Positions 20,992-31,610 of a stretch of DNA of 64,000 bases are shown piece after piece. Origin of the DNA: Argyresthia goedartella (lineage: Eukaryota > Arthropoda > Insecta > Lepidoptera > Argyresthiidae). The notes under the pieces were generated by a model. That model saw only the letters and a list, made by a program, of their open reading frames with translations, did not search any database and had not been told where the DNA came from. The stretch's first letter is position 1; every line of letters starts with the position of its first letter. The stretch is from positions 9,193,829 to 9,257,828 of the forward strand of contig OX463836.1 in NCBI GenBank assembly GCA_949825045.1. Reading direction: 5' to 3'. Both the position numbers and the translations under genes were made by a program.

Positions 20992-22591
20992 ATGGGAAGA
21001 AAAAGGAAACGTGAGACAAGTGATGAAAGGATGCGCAGGAAGATTCACGAATATGAAGATCGTTTGGCCAAGAAACGACGACACCGGGATAGAGATAGTG
21101 CATCCAGTGATTCTGATGCCCGTAGTGATGAATATAATGGTAGGTACCTAACCTAAAACCACGCGGTTTTTTATACGATGCGAGAAACCAGCGGGGTTAT
21201 CTCTGTCGTTGAAAGTGGAGGTGTTGCGAGATGCCAGCGGGGCTACCTCAACCACTTACCAGTATCGTTTTTTCTTTGTAGATGACACCGAACCCAGAAA
21301 CATTGGGCACACACCGAACCCCACATATTATGACTGGGAAGAAGCCAGTGAATTTGGAGCCACATACTCACCACAGGAGCTGCCGCCAATAACCCAGGCC
21401 GATGATCATTCCGGTCACACTCAGGCCGTTGCCTCAGTAGTCGCCGGCACCGCCGCACCCGCCGCGGTCGCCACCACCAGCTCCGCCTCCGCTGCTCCAG
21501 AAAACGCGTTTAGTACAACATCCATCGCCGCCATGCCGGCTGATTCAGGACTTACTCAGCTACTACAGCCGCTCCCATCCGGCCACACCGCCGGAGTCAC
21601 CGCTGTACAGGGCGCTGCTTCCTCCGCTGTCGCTGGCTCCACCTTGCCGCCGGCTGCTGACCTGGAAACGGCGCAGACTCTGTCGACCAGCGCACCTGCT
21701 GAGGTCGCCTCGGCTGCTGTAGCGCCCCCGGACGATCCAGTCCTAAATGACATAATTCTGGCACTTTTGGGCGATGCTCCGAGAAGTGATGCTGCACCGG
21801 GCCCACCGGTCCATAGAGACATTTCTCTGAGGTGGTTAGAAATACTTTCCAAGGGTTTTAAATGTGAGGCTACTAAGACAAAAATTATTGGGGAATATTC
21901 CGTACCCTGTAACCTAGAAAGTCTAGTCCCACCAATTTTGAATGCGGAGGTAATATCGGCCCTAGCAACAACACCATCTATTGTTAAACGGGATTATGCT
22001 CTCCAACAGCGACAAAAACAGATGGGTATTGTTTTAGCAGCTCTAAGCAAGACTCTAAATGCTTTGGTATATGATAGCTCCATTTCCACCCCGGAGTCCG
22101 TTATTAAGCCCCTGAGTGATGCAAGCAGGCTGCTATGCGAGCTTTTCTATAGTGAAACCCGTACTAGACGAGGTTTTATTATTTCGTCGATTAACTCACA
22201 AATGAAGGAACAACTCATGGAAACAACTCCGAACAAATTTCTTTTTGGAGAGAATTTGGCGGACAGACTAAGGACGGCGCAAAATATTCATCGTTCGGCT
22301 AATATACTGCAGCCAAACCAAGACAGATATAATTTCCCTAGAAATTTCAATAACAATTTTTTAAACACGAGAACCCCGTATCGGAGACCAGCGGCAGCAG
22401 CGGCGGCGGCAGGCCGCCCCGACGCGGGCAGGCAGCAACAGGGCGCGCGCGCGCGCCCGCCGCCGCCACCCCCGCCGCCGCCGCCGCGGGGAGCTCGAGC
22501 TTACCGAGCGCAGCAGTACGGCCGCCGGCGCTCGCCCCCGCCGCCCCAGCGCCGCCGCCCGCCGCCGCCGCCGCCGCATCGCCGGATATAA
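20992..22591 (+). CDS. DIRS gag with a spliceosomal intron
   Basis: The first exon runs from ATG 20992 to 21139 (MGRKRKRETSDERMRRK..., very basic, then S/D/R-rich), the usual start of DIRS gag. A donor aatg|gtaggt and an acceptor ttttttctttgtag| bound a 142-bp intron (21140-21281). Joining 21139 to 21282 keeps the frame and recreates GAT. Exon 2 (21282-22591) encodes an A/T/P-rich middle, a conserved globular part (ISLRWLEILSKGFKCEATK, VKRDYALQQRQKQMG) and a Pro/Arg-rich tail. About 485 residues in total. Gag binds element RNA. Without splicing, a stop lies at 21154. Its end overlaps the pol frame. Confidence 0.85.
21140..21281 (+). other. Predicted intron in DIRS gag
   Basis: 142 bp, GTAGGT donor, T-rich acceptor ending TTTGTAG, containing in-frame stops. 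Removing it fuses two open frames exactly in phase. Confidence 0.8.
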
Positions 22592-24453
22592 CGGAGGTAC
22601 AATATGCAGGCCGTTTGACTAATTTCTTTAAACAATGGGAGAGTATTACGAGTGATAGATTAATCCTATCATGGATAACCGGATATAAGATCCCCTTCAT
22701 ATGTGACCCTGTGCGCAGTGATAACCCTCATACAATTTCTAGATCAGAGGAAGAATTTTTAAATATCAACCGTTGTATTGAGAAATTGATTAGGATTGGA
22801 GCTATTTCTGGATGCGTCCCTGAACAAAATGAATTTATTTCGAGTATCTTTTTAGTACCTAAACGTTTTATTCTAAATCTGAAATGTCTCAACAAATTTG
22901 TAAGAACAGTTCACTTTAAGCTTGAGGACTATAGGACTGCAACTAAATTAATTTTTCCTCGCTGCTATATGACCTCGATTGACCTCAAGGACGCATATTT
23001 TTTATTATCAGTTCATGACGCACATAGAAAATTTTTGAGATTCAAATTTAATGACCAACTTTTTGGATTTAACTGCCTTCCTTTTGGCTTATCGACCTCT
23101 CCATTTGTTTTTACAAAACTTTTAAAACCAGTTATGGAATTTTTAAGAAAGAAGGGGGTTATAGCTGTTATTTATCTTGACGATATTTTTTGCATTGCAT
23201 CATCTTTTTTGGAATGTCAGGAAAGTGCTAATCTCATTAAGGCTACATTAGAGAATTTAGGTTTTTTGATTAACAAAGAAAAGAGCAGTCTGCCGCCTTC
23301 TATGAGGTGCAAATATTTGGGGTTCATTTTTAACTCTGAACTTATGGTTCTAGAACTACCTTCGGAAAAAAGACAAAAGATTTTTGATTTAACTAAGAAG
23401 TTTCTTAATACCAAACAATGCCGCTTAAGAGAATTTGCACAGTTTTTAGGATTATTAATTTCCGTTTGTCCAGCCATAGATTACTCATGGTTGTACACAA
23501 AGAGGTTTGAACGCTTTAAATTTCTTTGTTTATTGGAAAACCCCTCGTATGACCAGGTTGTTAAAATACCAGAGGATATTAGACCAGACATGTCATGGTG
23601 GCTAGAACACGTAAAAGAGGATTGCTCTATTTTGAGGTTTAATAATTTCTCGTTGGAAATATTTTCTGATGCCTCCTTGACGGGATGGGGAGCATATTAC
23701 AGGAATCATGAGGCGTCCGGATATTGGCGAGAAGAGGAACGGGAGCTCCATATTAACGTTCTTGAGCTAAAAGCGGCATTGTTTGCGTTAAAATCTTTTA
23801 CTGACGATTTACGTGATACGGAAATCTTAATGCGCATTGACAACACCACAGCCATAGCGTGTATTAATAGAATGGGGAGTGTGCAGTATCCGCACCTTGA
23901 GGTTGTAACCAGGGAGATTTGGCAGTGGTGCGAAAGGCGCAGATTGTTTGTTTTCGCGTCATATATAAACACTAAGGATAATTTTGAGGCTGATAAATTA
24001 TCAAGGCAAAAATTCAAGGACACAGAATGGGAGTTAGCCGATTATGCGTTTAGAGAAATTGTTGATTCGCTAGGAGAGCCGAAAGTTGACTTGTTTGCTA
24101 GTAGAAACAATGCAAAATGTTCCCGTTTTGTGTCCTGGAAGAACGAACCTGGCGCTTGGAATATTGACGCCTTTACAATACCTTGGTCTGATTTAAACTT
24201 TTACGCCTTTCCACCGTTTTCACTAATATTAAAAATACTTCAAAAAATATTACATGAAAAGGCCGAGGGTATCGCTGTCGTCCCCGAATGGCCGACCCAA
24301 CCCTGGTACCCACTTTTACAAAAAATGATTGTTTCGGTACCCATCGTATTTAAACCTAATAGAAACCTTTTACAATCTCCTTTCAGGCAGGCCCACAACC
24401 TACACGCGTCGCTCACCCTAGTTGCCGTGAGATTGTCCGGCAAGCGTTTATAG
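22592..24453 (+). CDS. DIRS reverse transcriptase / RNase H / methylase-like pol
   Basis: The frame is open upstream of 22615 through the end of gag in another frame (…VQYAGRLTNFFKQW), so the start is by frameshift or reinitiation, not by a clear ATG. RT motifs: ISSIFLVPK, MTSIDLKDAYF, LPFGLSTSPFVF and VIYLDDIFCIA (catalytic YLDD near 23175). RNase H follows (EIFSDASLTGWGAYY, LHINVLELKA, MRIDNTTAIA). The last about 150 residues (VDLFASRNNAKC ... PEWPTQPWYP) match the region called adenine-methylase-like in DIRS elements. The product copies element RNA to DNA. Open throughout, with no disabling change seen. Confidence 0.92.
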
Positions 24454-24476
24454 ATAGAAGTTTATCATCTAGCTCG

Positions 24477-25418
24477 GTGGAAATAATGTTATCATCACTT
24501 ACCGACAGTACTTACAGACAATACGACTCTTGTATAAGATCTTGGATTGAATATTGCCATAGTAACGGGTTCAGCTATATCAATGCGTCCGTGCCTGTTG
24601 TTATCCATTTTCTTACCCAACTGTTTAACAATGGAGCTAAATATGGCACTATAAATTCAACTAAGTCGGCAATTGCACTTATTATGGGAAGTAAAATTAT
24701 TGATGACAGAATGGCCAGATTTATGAAAGGTATTTTTAGGCTAAGGCCCCCATTGCCCAAATATGATTTAGTCTGGGACCCGAACATAGTTTTAAATTAT
24801 TTAGGACAGTGCTGGCCTAATGATAATTTAGGTCTAGACATTCTGTCAAAAAAGACATTAACTCTGTTGGCTCTGGTCACGGCCCACCGTGTACAAACTT
24901 ATTCGCTGATTAAGATTAACAATATTCGAGTAATTGAGAGTAACGAAATCATTATTAAAATTCCTGATCACATTAAGACTTCTGGGCCTAATAGGTATCA
25001 ACCTTTGTTAAAGATTCCCTTTTTTAGACAGAAACCGGAAATATGTCCAGCTGAGTGTATTAAAACATATCTAGATAAGACAAAAGATCTACGTAATAAT
25101 ATTTCACAAGACAAATTGTTTGTAAGTTTCCGAAGACCCCACCGAAACGTCTCATCTCAGACCCTGAGTCATTGGATGAAGGATGTATTAACGGAGAGCG
25201 GGGTGGATACGACCATGTTCAGTGCCCACAGCACACGGCACGCGTCCACCTCCACTGCTCGGAGTTTAGGTGTCAATATTGACGTGATACGAAAGACTGC
25301 GGGATGGAGCGAATCCTCTGGGGTCTTCGCTAGATTTTATAATAAGGAAATTTGTGATCCAAACGTTTTTGCAAGAACGATACTGAATAATAATGTTAAT
25401 GAGAATGAAGACAATTGA
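24477..25418 (+). CDS. DIRS tyrosine recombinase
   Basis: A 313-residue frame overlapping the end of pol in another frame and probably starting somewhat upstream. It carries the tyrosine-recombinase set: Arg in TAHRVQTYSL, HxxR in FSAHSTRHAST and the nucleophile Tyr in GVFARFYNKE. The N-terminal part (TDSTYRQYDSCIRSWIEYC) is the core-binding domain. The enzyme is expected to insert the circular DIRS cDNA by site-specific strand exchange in place of an integrase. All four key residues are present and the frame is intact, ending at TGA 25416. Confidence 0.93.
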   Translation: MEIMLSSLTDSTYRQYDSCIRSWIEYCHSNGFSYINASVPVVIHFLTQLFNNGAKYGTINSTKSAIALIMGSKIIDDRMARFMKGIFRLRPPLPKYDLVWDPNIVLNYLGQCWPNDNLGLDILSKKTLTLLALVTAHRVQTYSLIKINNIRVIESNEIIIKIPDHIKTSGPNRYQPLLKIPFFRQKPEICPAECIKTYLDKTKDLRNNISQDKLFVSFRRPHRNVSSQTLSHWMKDVLTESGVDTTMFSAHSTRHASTSTARSLGVNIDVIRKTAGWSESSGVFARFYNKEICDPNVFARTILNNNVNENEDN

Positions 25419-25544
25419 AGACTGATTATATAACTTACTTTTTGTTATATTTATGTTATAATTTGCTTGAAGTATAAGCAATAAATAATTATGATTATTT
25501 AATTGATACAAAACTTGATTTTATTTTTTGTAATAAGCTCTGAA

Positions 25545-25675
25545 CATCTACAATATGTTAACTATAAATCGCGTCGAATAAAGCTGCGAAGCATAATTTA
25601 TGATCAAACGAACTTACCTGTAAGTGAAGTTCGATCCATAATTATGCGAGCAGCTTTATTCGACGCGATTTATAG
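25545..25675 (+). repeat. Internal complementary region of DIRS D
   Basis: 131 bp. The first part is the reverse complement of the left outer end (from 20712), the second that of the right outer end (to 26243). They are fused as they would be in a circle (gcgaagcataat followed by ttatgatcaaac). It serves as template to complete the ends during DIRS replication. Confidence 0.93.
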
Positions 25676-25984
25676 AAGTCCCACCCAGTTTTTTGGGAGT
25701 GGTTTTAAACATTAATCAATGAAAAGGTACATAATATATTTAAGTGTCCCCCCCCCCTGCTATAATATCACAATATTATTTAACTAGTTTGGGAAAAAAT
25801 AAAATGCCAGTTCATAGATAAAAGAAAGACTTACAATAAGCTATATAATCATATTATGTATGATATACCAATATAATAAAAAATCCAGTCTTATTAATAA
25901 AAAAGAAAATTGGTTGGAGAAAACACATAGGTTAGTCAAACAGTTCATAATTTTTACAAACTGTTTGATATTTCTTTAAATAAA

Positions 25985-26187
25985 ATGAGGTGACAGCTCC
26001 CCACTCCCGGGGCGCGGTAAATGGTGTGGCAAGTTGAGAAAAATATTGCCAGTTTTTTGCTTTAGTAATCGATCGATTATCGTTTTTTCAATAATCGATG
26101 GTTTTTAACTTTATAAGACCGTGTGAGGGCTAGGCTTGGATTTACATCTACAATATGTTAACTATAAATCGCGTCGAATAAAGCTGC
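25985..26187 (+). repeat. Right inverted terminal repeat of DIRS D
   Basis: 203 bp, identical inverted copy of 20722-20924. The unique right extension runs on to about 26243. Confidence 0.95.
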
Positions 26188-26243
26188 TCGCATAATTATG
26201 GATCGAACTTCACTTACAGGTAAGTTCGTTTGATCATAAATTA

Positions 26244-28640
26244 AATCGTCCACATAAAAATCCTTTTGGATGATGTTCTTGATGAGCTCATCATCTTGCT
26301 CCTGCCCTAATTGCCATAAACAACGTGTGAATACTTAGGTCGTGACTCATCCTCTCTCCATATAATTAGCTGTAAGTTCCTGTCACTAACATTATTATTA
26401 TTATTACTGACTAGCACCTGCCTATACCTTTCTTCAATGTCTCCAGTGAGCAGGTACTTGTACTGCCTTGCACGTATCAATATGGAGAAAAGGGTATCTT
26501 GGACGTTTGGTCCTACCATTAGAATGTCATTGAGAGAATATCCTGACGTAGAGGAAGCAGAACCATCAAACACGACGCGGAGTTTAGTAGATTCGCTCTG
26601 TTGTCGTATGACTGCATGATGACAAAGGTGGTAAGCTATACTAGGGACAGGCTTAGGTGCATGATTGTAGTCAATCACTGTTAGATGACCTAAATCGGCA
26701 TATTCTTTTATAAATTGTGTATATTCACTTTTAAGTGTTGTGTTGCGTTTGAATCGTTTCTCTAGATTAAGAAATCGCCTTTTAGCCGCATTGTAACTAT
26801 CACCTAAACAATAAGGTGATTCCTTTAACGGCAGCTTTACACAAAATCGACCTTCCTCATCCCTTATTGTGTGAGTGAGGAAGAGTTTTTGACATTCATT
26901 CTCTTGTTGAGTCATGATTTGTTTTTTAGGAACTTCTTCCGACTCCCAGAACTTTGACACAAAATTTTCTATATTTTCATTCTCCGTCGCAGAGACTATA
27001 GCGTGATTACAGTGTATCCTTTTGCTAGACACAGCTGAATTTATGCGGCCAGATACTAACCAACCTAGCTTAGAATTTCTTAACTTAGGATTATTTGGTC
27101 CTAGTGAACATTCTTCATTACCTAGAATATCCCAAAATAAATCTGCACCTAGAAGTACATCAATGGGGGCTGGCTGATGAAATATAGGATCAGCCAACTC
27201 AATATTTTGGGGCAATTTTATTGAAGTTATATCGACGGGCGTATTAGGCAAACGACCGGTGAGCTCGTCTAAAACGAAGCACGATAGCATTGCGTTAAAA
27301 TTGTTAATTGTTGACTTTAATTGAATATCACAACTTTCTATCACGTGTTTAGAAGAAGTTTTGCCGATGCCTATGACCTTTAGAGTGTCAATTGGGCGGG
27401 ACTTTAATGATAGCCTGGTCTTTAGCGACTCAGATATAAATGAGGATTGGCTCCCACAATCCAAAAGCGCACGAACGAGCACCTTTCGGTGATCAACTAG
27501 ATTCGACACTTCGATCATTGCAGTAGATAATAGTACCTGACTCGCATTTGGATTATAATAGTTGACTTGTATTTCTTATTGTTATTGTAATTATTGCTTG
27601 AGCTTGCAAAAGATTTTACAACATTGTTTTGATTTTGCCTTTGATTGTAATTGTAGTTAGGTACGGAACGTGAAGGGCCAATAGACGGCTTTGACAATGA
27701 AACATTGGTACCATCTGAACGATTCTTACGATTTAAAGACTCGAGCACATCGGCACGGTCAATTATGAATTTATAAATAGTTCTAAAGTGGGCACATCAC
27801 CTTCCAAATTTTTCCGATATTCTTCCCATTTTAACAAAGTATTGCTATCTAACTTAGAGGATAGCATGAAAATTATCAATACGTCCCATTTGTCAGTGGG
27901 CTGTCCTGGGCTGGCTAAAGCGCGTAAGTTCTTGGTCACATGATCAACTAAAAATCGCAAGGATCGTTCTGTTTCCCGTGGAAGCTGTTTCATGTTGAAT
28001 AACGAATTTAAATGGTGATTAATCAAAATTCTTTTGTTATTATATCGATTGCAAATCATCTTCCACGCTTCTGTATAATTGTTGGTCAACACTTCCAAAT
28101 TCGAAATAATCCTGGCCGCGTCACCTTCCAAATAAGACACGAGATAATGGAATTTATGAATATCCGAAATACGCTCATTGTTATGAATTAAATTTTCAAA
28201 TGTATCCCTGAACGCTAACCAGCGAAAATAAGCGCCGTCAAATTTACTTATTATAATCTGAGGCAATTTTAACCCTATTTCTTGGGGATAAGTAGGATCA
28301 TCCACACAGCATGACGTATTGTGCGCGGAACTGCGCCTTCTCTCGCATTCTAACTTCTTAGAAAATCTTTCGACTAAAGTTTTAGCCTTGGCTAAGTTTA
28401 ATATTATTTCGTGCTCAATATTGTCACGCTCCTCAATTTTGTCGAAATATTTTCATAATTGAAACCTCTATTTCACTTTGCAAATCATCAAAATTAACCA
28501 CTGTGAACTTAACGGAAAATGTTTCGAATTTGCCACAGATATCGAGAGATAGGCCCTTGGCGCTAAGCTTGTATCGGAACCATTGTCGCCGAAAACTAAG
28601 AATACGCATACATTTAGACCACTCATACATCAATCCCTCC
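26244..28640 (-). pseudogene. Relict H piece 1: gag, protease, RT start
   Basis: Minus strand. Gag core at 28305-27763 (LPQIIISKFDGAYFRWLAF, EGDAARIISNLE, MICNRYNNKRILINHHLNSL), with upstream remnants to 28640. A degraded stretch with N-rich expansions follows. Then protease at 27518-27000 (VRALLDCGSQSSFI, PIDVLLGADLFWD) and the RT N-terminus (CHHAVIRQQSES, LRVVFDGSASSTSG, YLLTGDIEERYRQVLV). An AAT-repeat expansion near 26392 inserts a run of Asn. The last codons before element D read KDFYVDDL, the RT active site. Gag zinc fingers are not recognisable, and several frames are joined by indels. Confidence 0.88.
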
Positions 28641-29082
28641 GCTTTTATTGGTCAGTGCAATGTCATGCACCTATCGTCCGAACACACCCACACTACCGCA
28701 GGTATACTAGCTAGTCGAGCTAGTGTTGGGACAATGCAAGGACAGCGTGTATCATCGATCGATTATAATTTATAGACACTGGTATAGACAGTCGTATACA
28801 ATGCAGGGTTCTATAAATAAAATAGTAAATTTGTATGTAAATACGACATATTTATACGACATACGAGACCCCTTTGCCTCTCTTCTTTTTTTCAACAGAA
28901 TCCTTACAGCTAGAAAGAGAGGCAAAGAGGTTTCTGAAGGTAGAATAACGGTGAACTCTTCGGACCTGACTGAAAGCATCGGAATTTCCTATCAATACTT
29001 ATAACACCCCATTATCCTTCGTCGGGCGAAGTTTTAAACAAACTTAAAATCTAAACTGCCTGTTTGGCAATCATTGGAATAA
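28641..29082. other. Flank between relict H and OTU-LINE
   Basis: No gene recognised. Possible leader or LTR remnant of relict H on the minus strand (an accaataaaagcggaggg stretch near 28645). No LTR partner was found. Confidence 0.4.
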
Positions 29083-29107
29083 CTAACAATAAACTTACGT
29101 ATTATGA
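29083..29107 (+). repeat. 25-bp target duplication of OTU-LINE (left)
   Basis: The 25 bp starting ctaacaataaacttacg are repeated exactly at 38729-38753, on either side of the OTU-LINE. Confidence 0.88.
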
Positions 29108-29128
29108 ATGAATGAATGAATGAATGAA
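29108..29128 (+). repeat. GAAT microsatellite, 3' tail of LINE O
   Basis: About five tandem GAAT units (CATT on the element strand) directly next to the target duplication, as for non-LTR elements ending in a short tandem repeat. Confidence 0.8.
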
Positions 29129-29873
29129 TGGTGCTTCTCCAGCCAGGGTTCTAAACCTGTTCCGGTCTTTCGGCCGGCATACCAGAGGGCACAAGTTTTG
29201 AGGGGGGGCGGAATGACCTGCTCTGTAGGAAGGGAAGGATAGTGAATTCAATCGACCGACTCTTCAGCCTGAAGCCAATATAGGATATGTGGAATGGGGA
29301 GGATGTGGGATTTGGAGAGCAGCTGTTGTTTTCTTCAAGTTCTTGTTTTCCTTCTATTTTCAGTTATTGTTAATAGTTGAGTTTCCTGAGTCGTGTTCGT
29401 TTGGGTTATCCGGTAAGTTCCCAGTTTCGCTTTTGCTGTCTGTTTCTGGGATACGGTATATTTGCCTCTAGGCCATCCTGACATCGTCCCTGTTGTGTGA
29501 TGATTCTGTCCAGTAACTGTGTTTGATGTTTGATGTCATGCATAAGGAAATCTTTCCAGGTGTATATAAGTCGGCCGGCTTTCTTCTTCCTTGCTTCCTA
29601 TTTGAATGGAGCGTGTAGTAAGTGCTGTTGTGGGCGTCGCAGAATATGTATAGTAACATATCCGGTGGTTTTTGATTCGTTTGGATATCGTTTTGTCCTG
29701 TAGTCAGTCATGAATTTTGTGGTATCTTGGATAGCTTCTGGCGTTCTCAAACATGTCTCTGAGGATCAGGCGTTCATATACTGACTGTCAACTGTTTGCT
29801 TTAGTGAGGGTTGCCGCTTTTTGTCCGTATTGTATAAACAGTGCAGTGACCATTTTGTAAATCAGGCGCACTA
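29129..29873 (-). pseudogene. 3' part of OTU-LINE O
   Basis: Decayed 3' region. Near 29870-29690 the minus strand reads LRLIYKMVTALFIQYGQKA then RLILRDMFENARSYPRYHK with stops, plausible as the end of a LINE polyprotein. The rest is probably 3' untranslated sequence. The mariner insertion at 29876 cuts it from the RT piece at 31611-31850. Confidence 0.5.
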
Positions 29874-29875
29874 TA

Positions 29876-31608
29876 CAGGGTGTAGATTTGTAAAGTTACG
29901 CCCGACTCAGGGTCGATAGTTTACATATTGCTAGTGACTACAAAATTGTTTAAATGTCTCCTAGTAAAATTTTTATTAATAACTTACCATATTCAATTTG
30001 TCCTGAAATACCCGCAAAGTGCGGGCACCACCAAACAACAAACGCGCACTAAAGTTGCACTGCACTACACTTTACTGTACGGATCAAGGTTTTGTCCATG
30101 ACGTACAAAATCAACATTTACATTGATTGATTGATTGACTCACTGATTGATTGAATGATTGATTAATCGATCGATTTACTTATTGATTATCACTGATTAG
30201 TGCCTAATTTTAAAACATGTTCAAAATGTCCACCACCTTGTACAATGCACACCGTTGCCCGTCGTCTCAAATTGTTTGTTAGACGAGCTAAAACTGCTGG
30301 ATTGGCACGCACGGTTTCGAAAGCTTGCACTATCGCTTGTTTAAGCATTTCGGCATTGTTAAACTCATCGTGCCTACCATACACAATGCGTTTAATATCG
30401 CCCCACAAAAAAAAGTCGAGCGGCGTCAAGTCTGGAGACCGTGGAGGCCAAGTCACGGGTCCCCTTCGTCCGATCCAACGCTCACCAAACTGGGAATCGA
30501 GGTAATTGCGTACAAGTATGGCGTAGTGCGGCGGCGCTCCATCTTGCTGGAAGTATAGTCCCGAGAGCCGAGCTAGCGGAACATCCTCCAACATAGCAGT
30601 CACCTGTTCCTGCAGTATTTCCAAATAACTTTCCCCGTTCAATCGTCCTTCAATAAAATAAGGACCCAGAATACTTGTTCCAAGTATTCCGGCCCACACA
30701 TTATGGGAGAACCTTGTTTGGAACGAGTCTTTTACAATTGGGTGGGGATTTTCGGTTGCATCGTCACTTCGTATGTCCCACCAATGTTCATTGTGTACAT
30801 TAAATAAGCCTGTTCTTGTGAACATGGCTTCGTCGGTCCACAGAATGTTCTGATGCAGATTAAGCTGCAGCCACTCACAAAATGTAACACGACTGGCGTA
30901 GTCAGTTTCCTCCAAGTCCTGCACCCTTCTGAAGTGGAAGGGATGCATTTTCTCCTTATTTAATAATTTCCAAATCGTTGTATGGTGGAGATCAAAGTGC
31001 CGCGCCGCTTCCCGGGTACTAGCACGCGGCTCGCGACGGAAGTAGTCGAGGATGGCTTCTTGCACACCTACTGGGAGTCCTTCTTGCCCTCTTCCCTGTG
31101 CATGGCGTGGTGTAGCAAATGAGCCCCACTCCCGTAGATTAAAAACGATACGCCTTACGTCGGTACGGTTTACGGCCGGCCGATTTGGGAATCGCTCAGC
31201 CCACACTGTGACACTTCGTTGTTCGTTTTGTCCATTCGTAAAGTAAATGTTTATTAGATCGAACATATCACGATTGTTTAACTCAGCCGTTTCCATTATC
31301 ACGGAGTGGCACGCGCGCGAAAATTAGCAGTAAGGGTAGGTAATTTGTGGACACGAGTGACGCGCAGTCGTCGTCGCGGTAGCTCGGAGACTGGCTGACG
31401 CTGGCTCCGCGCCGCCGCGCGAGCGCAGACCCTCCCCCGCGCCCCGCGCCATGCCCCGCTCCGAATGACTATTTGGTGAACCACAATTTCATGATTTTAA
31501 AGTATTTTTGACTAAAAAAAGAATATATTTTTTTATATTTTTTTTAGCTTCAGTGTCGTGTATATAATCACCCCTGAGATCGGCGTAACTTTACAGATCA
31601 ACACCCTG
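29876..31608 (-). mobile_element. Complete mariner-like transposon (DD41D type)
   Basis: 1733 bp with 27-bp terminal inverted repeats (both start CAGGGTGT and end AAAGTTACGCC; two mismatches) flanked by TA at 29874-29875 and 31609-31610, the Tc1/mariner target duplication. One intact transposase gene on the minus strand. Inserted in LINE O. Confidence 0.95.
30190..31302 (-). CDS. Mariner-family transposase, intact
   Basis: 370 residues from ATG 31302 to the stop at 30190. N-terminal helix-turn-helix domains (RPAVNRTDVRRIVF; STREAARHFDLHHTTIWKLL) bind the terminal repeats. The catalytic aspartates are in ILWTDEAMFTR, YFQQDGAPPHYA and SPDLTPLDFFLWG. Counting to the aspartate in TPLD gives 41 residues between the second and third, so a DD41D signature as in rosa/visitor-type mariners (from memory). 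The enzyme cuts and pastes the element at TA sites in the nucleus. No stop or frameshift, so it may be functional. Confidence 0.93.
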   Translation of the reverse strand: MIMETAELNNRDMFDLINIYFTNGQNEQRSVTVWAERFPNRPAVNRTDVRRIVFNLREWGSFATPRHAQGRGQEGLPVGVQEAILDYFRREPRASTREAARHFDLHHTTIWKLLNKEKMHPFHFRRVQDLEETDYASRVTFCEWLQLNLHQNILWTDEAMFTRTGLFNVHNEHWWDIRSDDATENPHPIVKDSFQTRFSHNVWAGILGTSILGPYFIEGRLNGESYLEILQEQVTAMLEDVPLARLSGLYFQQDGAPPHYAILVRNYLDSQFGERWIGRRGPVTWPPRSPDLTPLDFFLWGDIKRIVYGRHDEFNNAEMLKQAIVQAFETVRANPAVLARLTNNLRRRATVCIVQGGGHFEHVLKLGTNQ

Positions 31609-31610
31609 TA

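Larger units (their letters stand above)
20712..26243 (+). mobile_element. DIRS-type tyrosine-recombinase retrotransposon D
   Basis: A 5.5-kb element with the full DIRS layout: inverted terminal repeats, gag, RT-RNase H-methyltransferase-like pol, a tyrosine recombinase, and an internal complementary region made of the two outer ends joined. DIRS elements replicate through a circular DNA inserted by the recombinase, so they have no LTRs and no usual target duplication. The inverted repeats are identical and all long frames are open, so this looks recent and possibly active. It sits in the RT active-site codons of relict H. Confidence 0.95.
5040..28640 (-). mobile_element. Old BEL/Pao relict H, split by three insertions
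   Basis: One degenerate minus-strand BEL/Pao element can be followed through four pieces: 28640-26244 (gag, protease, RT start), 20711-20637 (RT), 13950-13183 (RT thumb, RNase H, integrase start) and 5720-5040 (integrase). The gaps are exactly elements D, C and B. After removing each insertion and one copy of its target duplication, the reading frame resumes in the expected domain order. The 3' end stops inside integrase at 5040. No LTR of H is recognised. Confidence 0.85.

Noticed and set aside
21139..21156. Stop at 21154 as proof that DIRS gag is dead
   Set aside because: A well-formed intron removes the stop and keeps the frame, so splicing explains it better.
22347..22700. Ala/Gly-rich minus-strand frame at the DIRS gag end
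   Set aside because: Shadow of the Pro/Arg-rich gag tail (CCG repeats).
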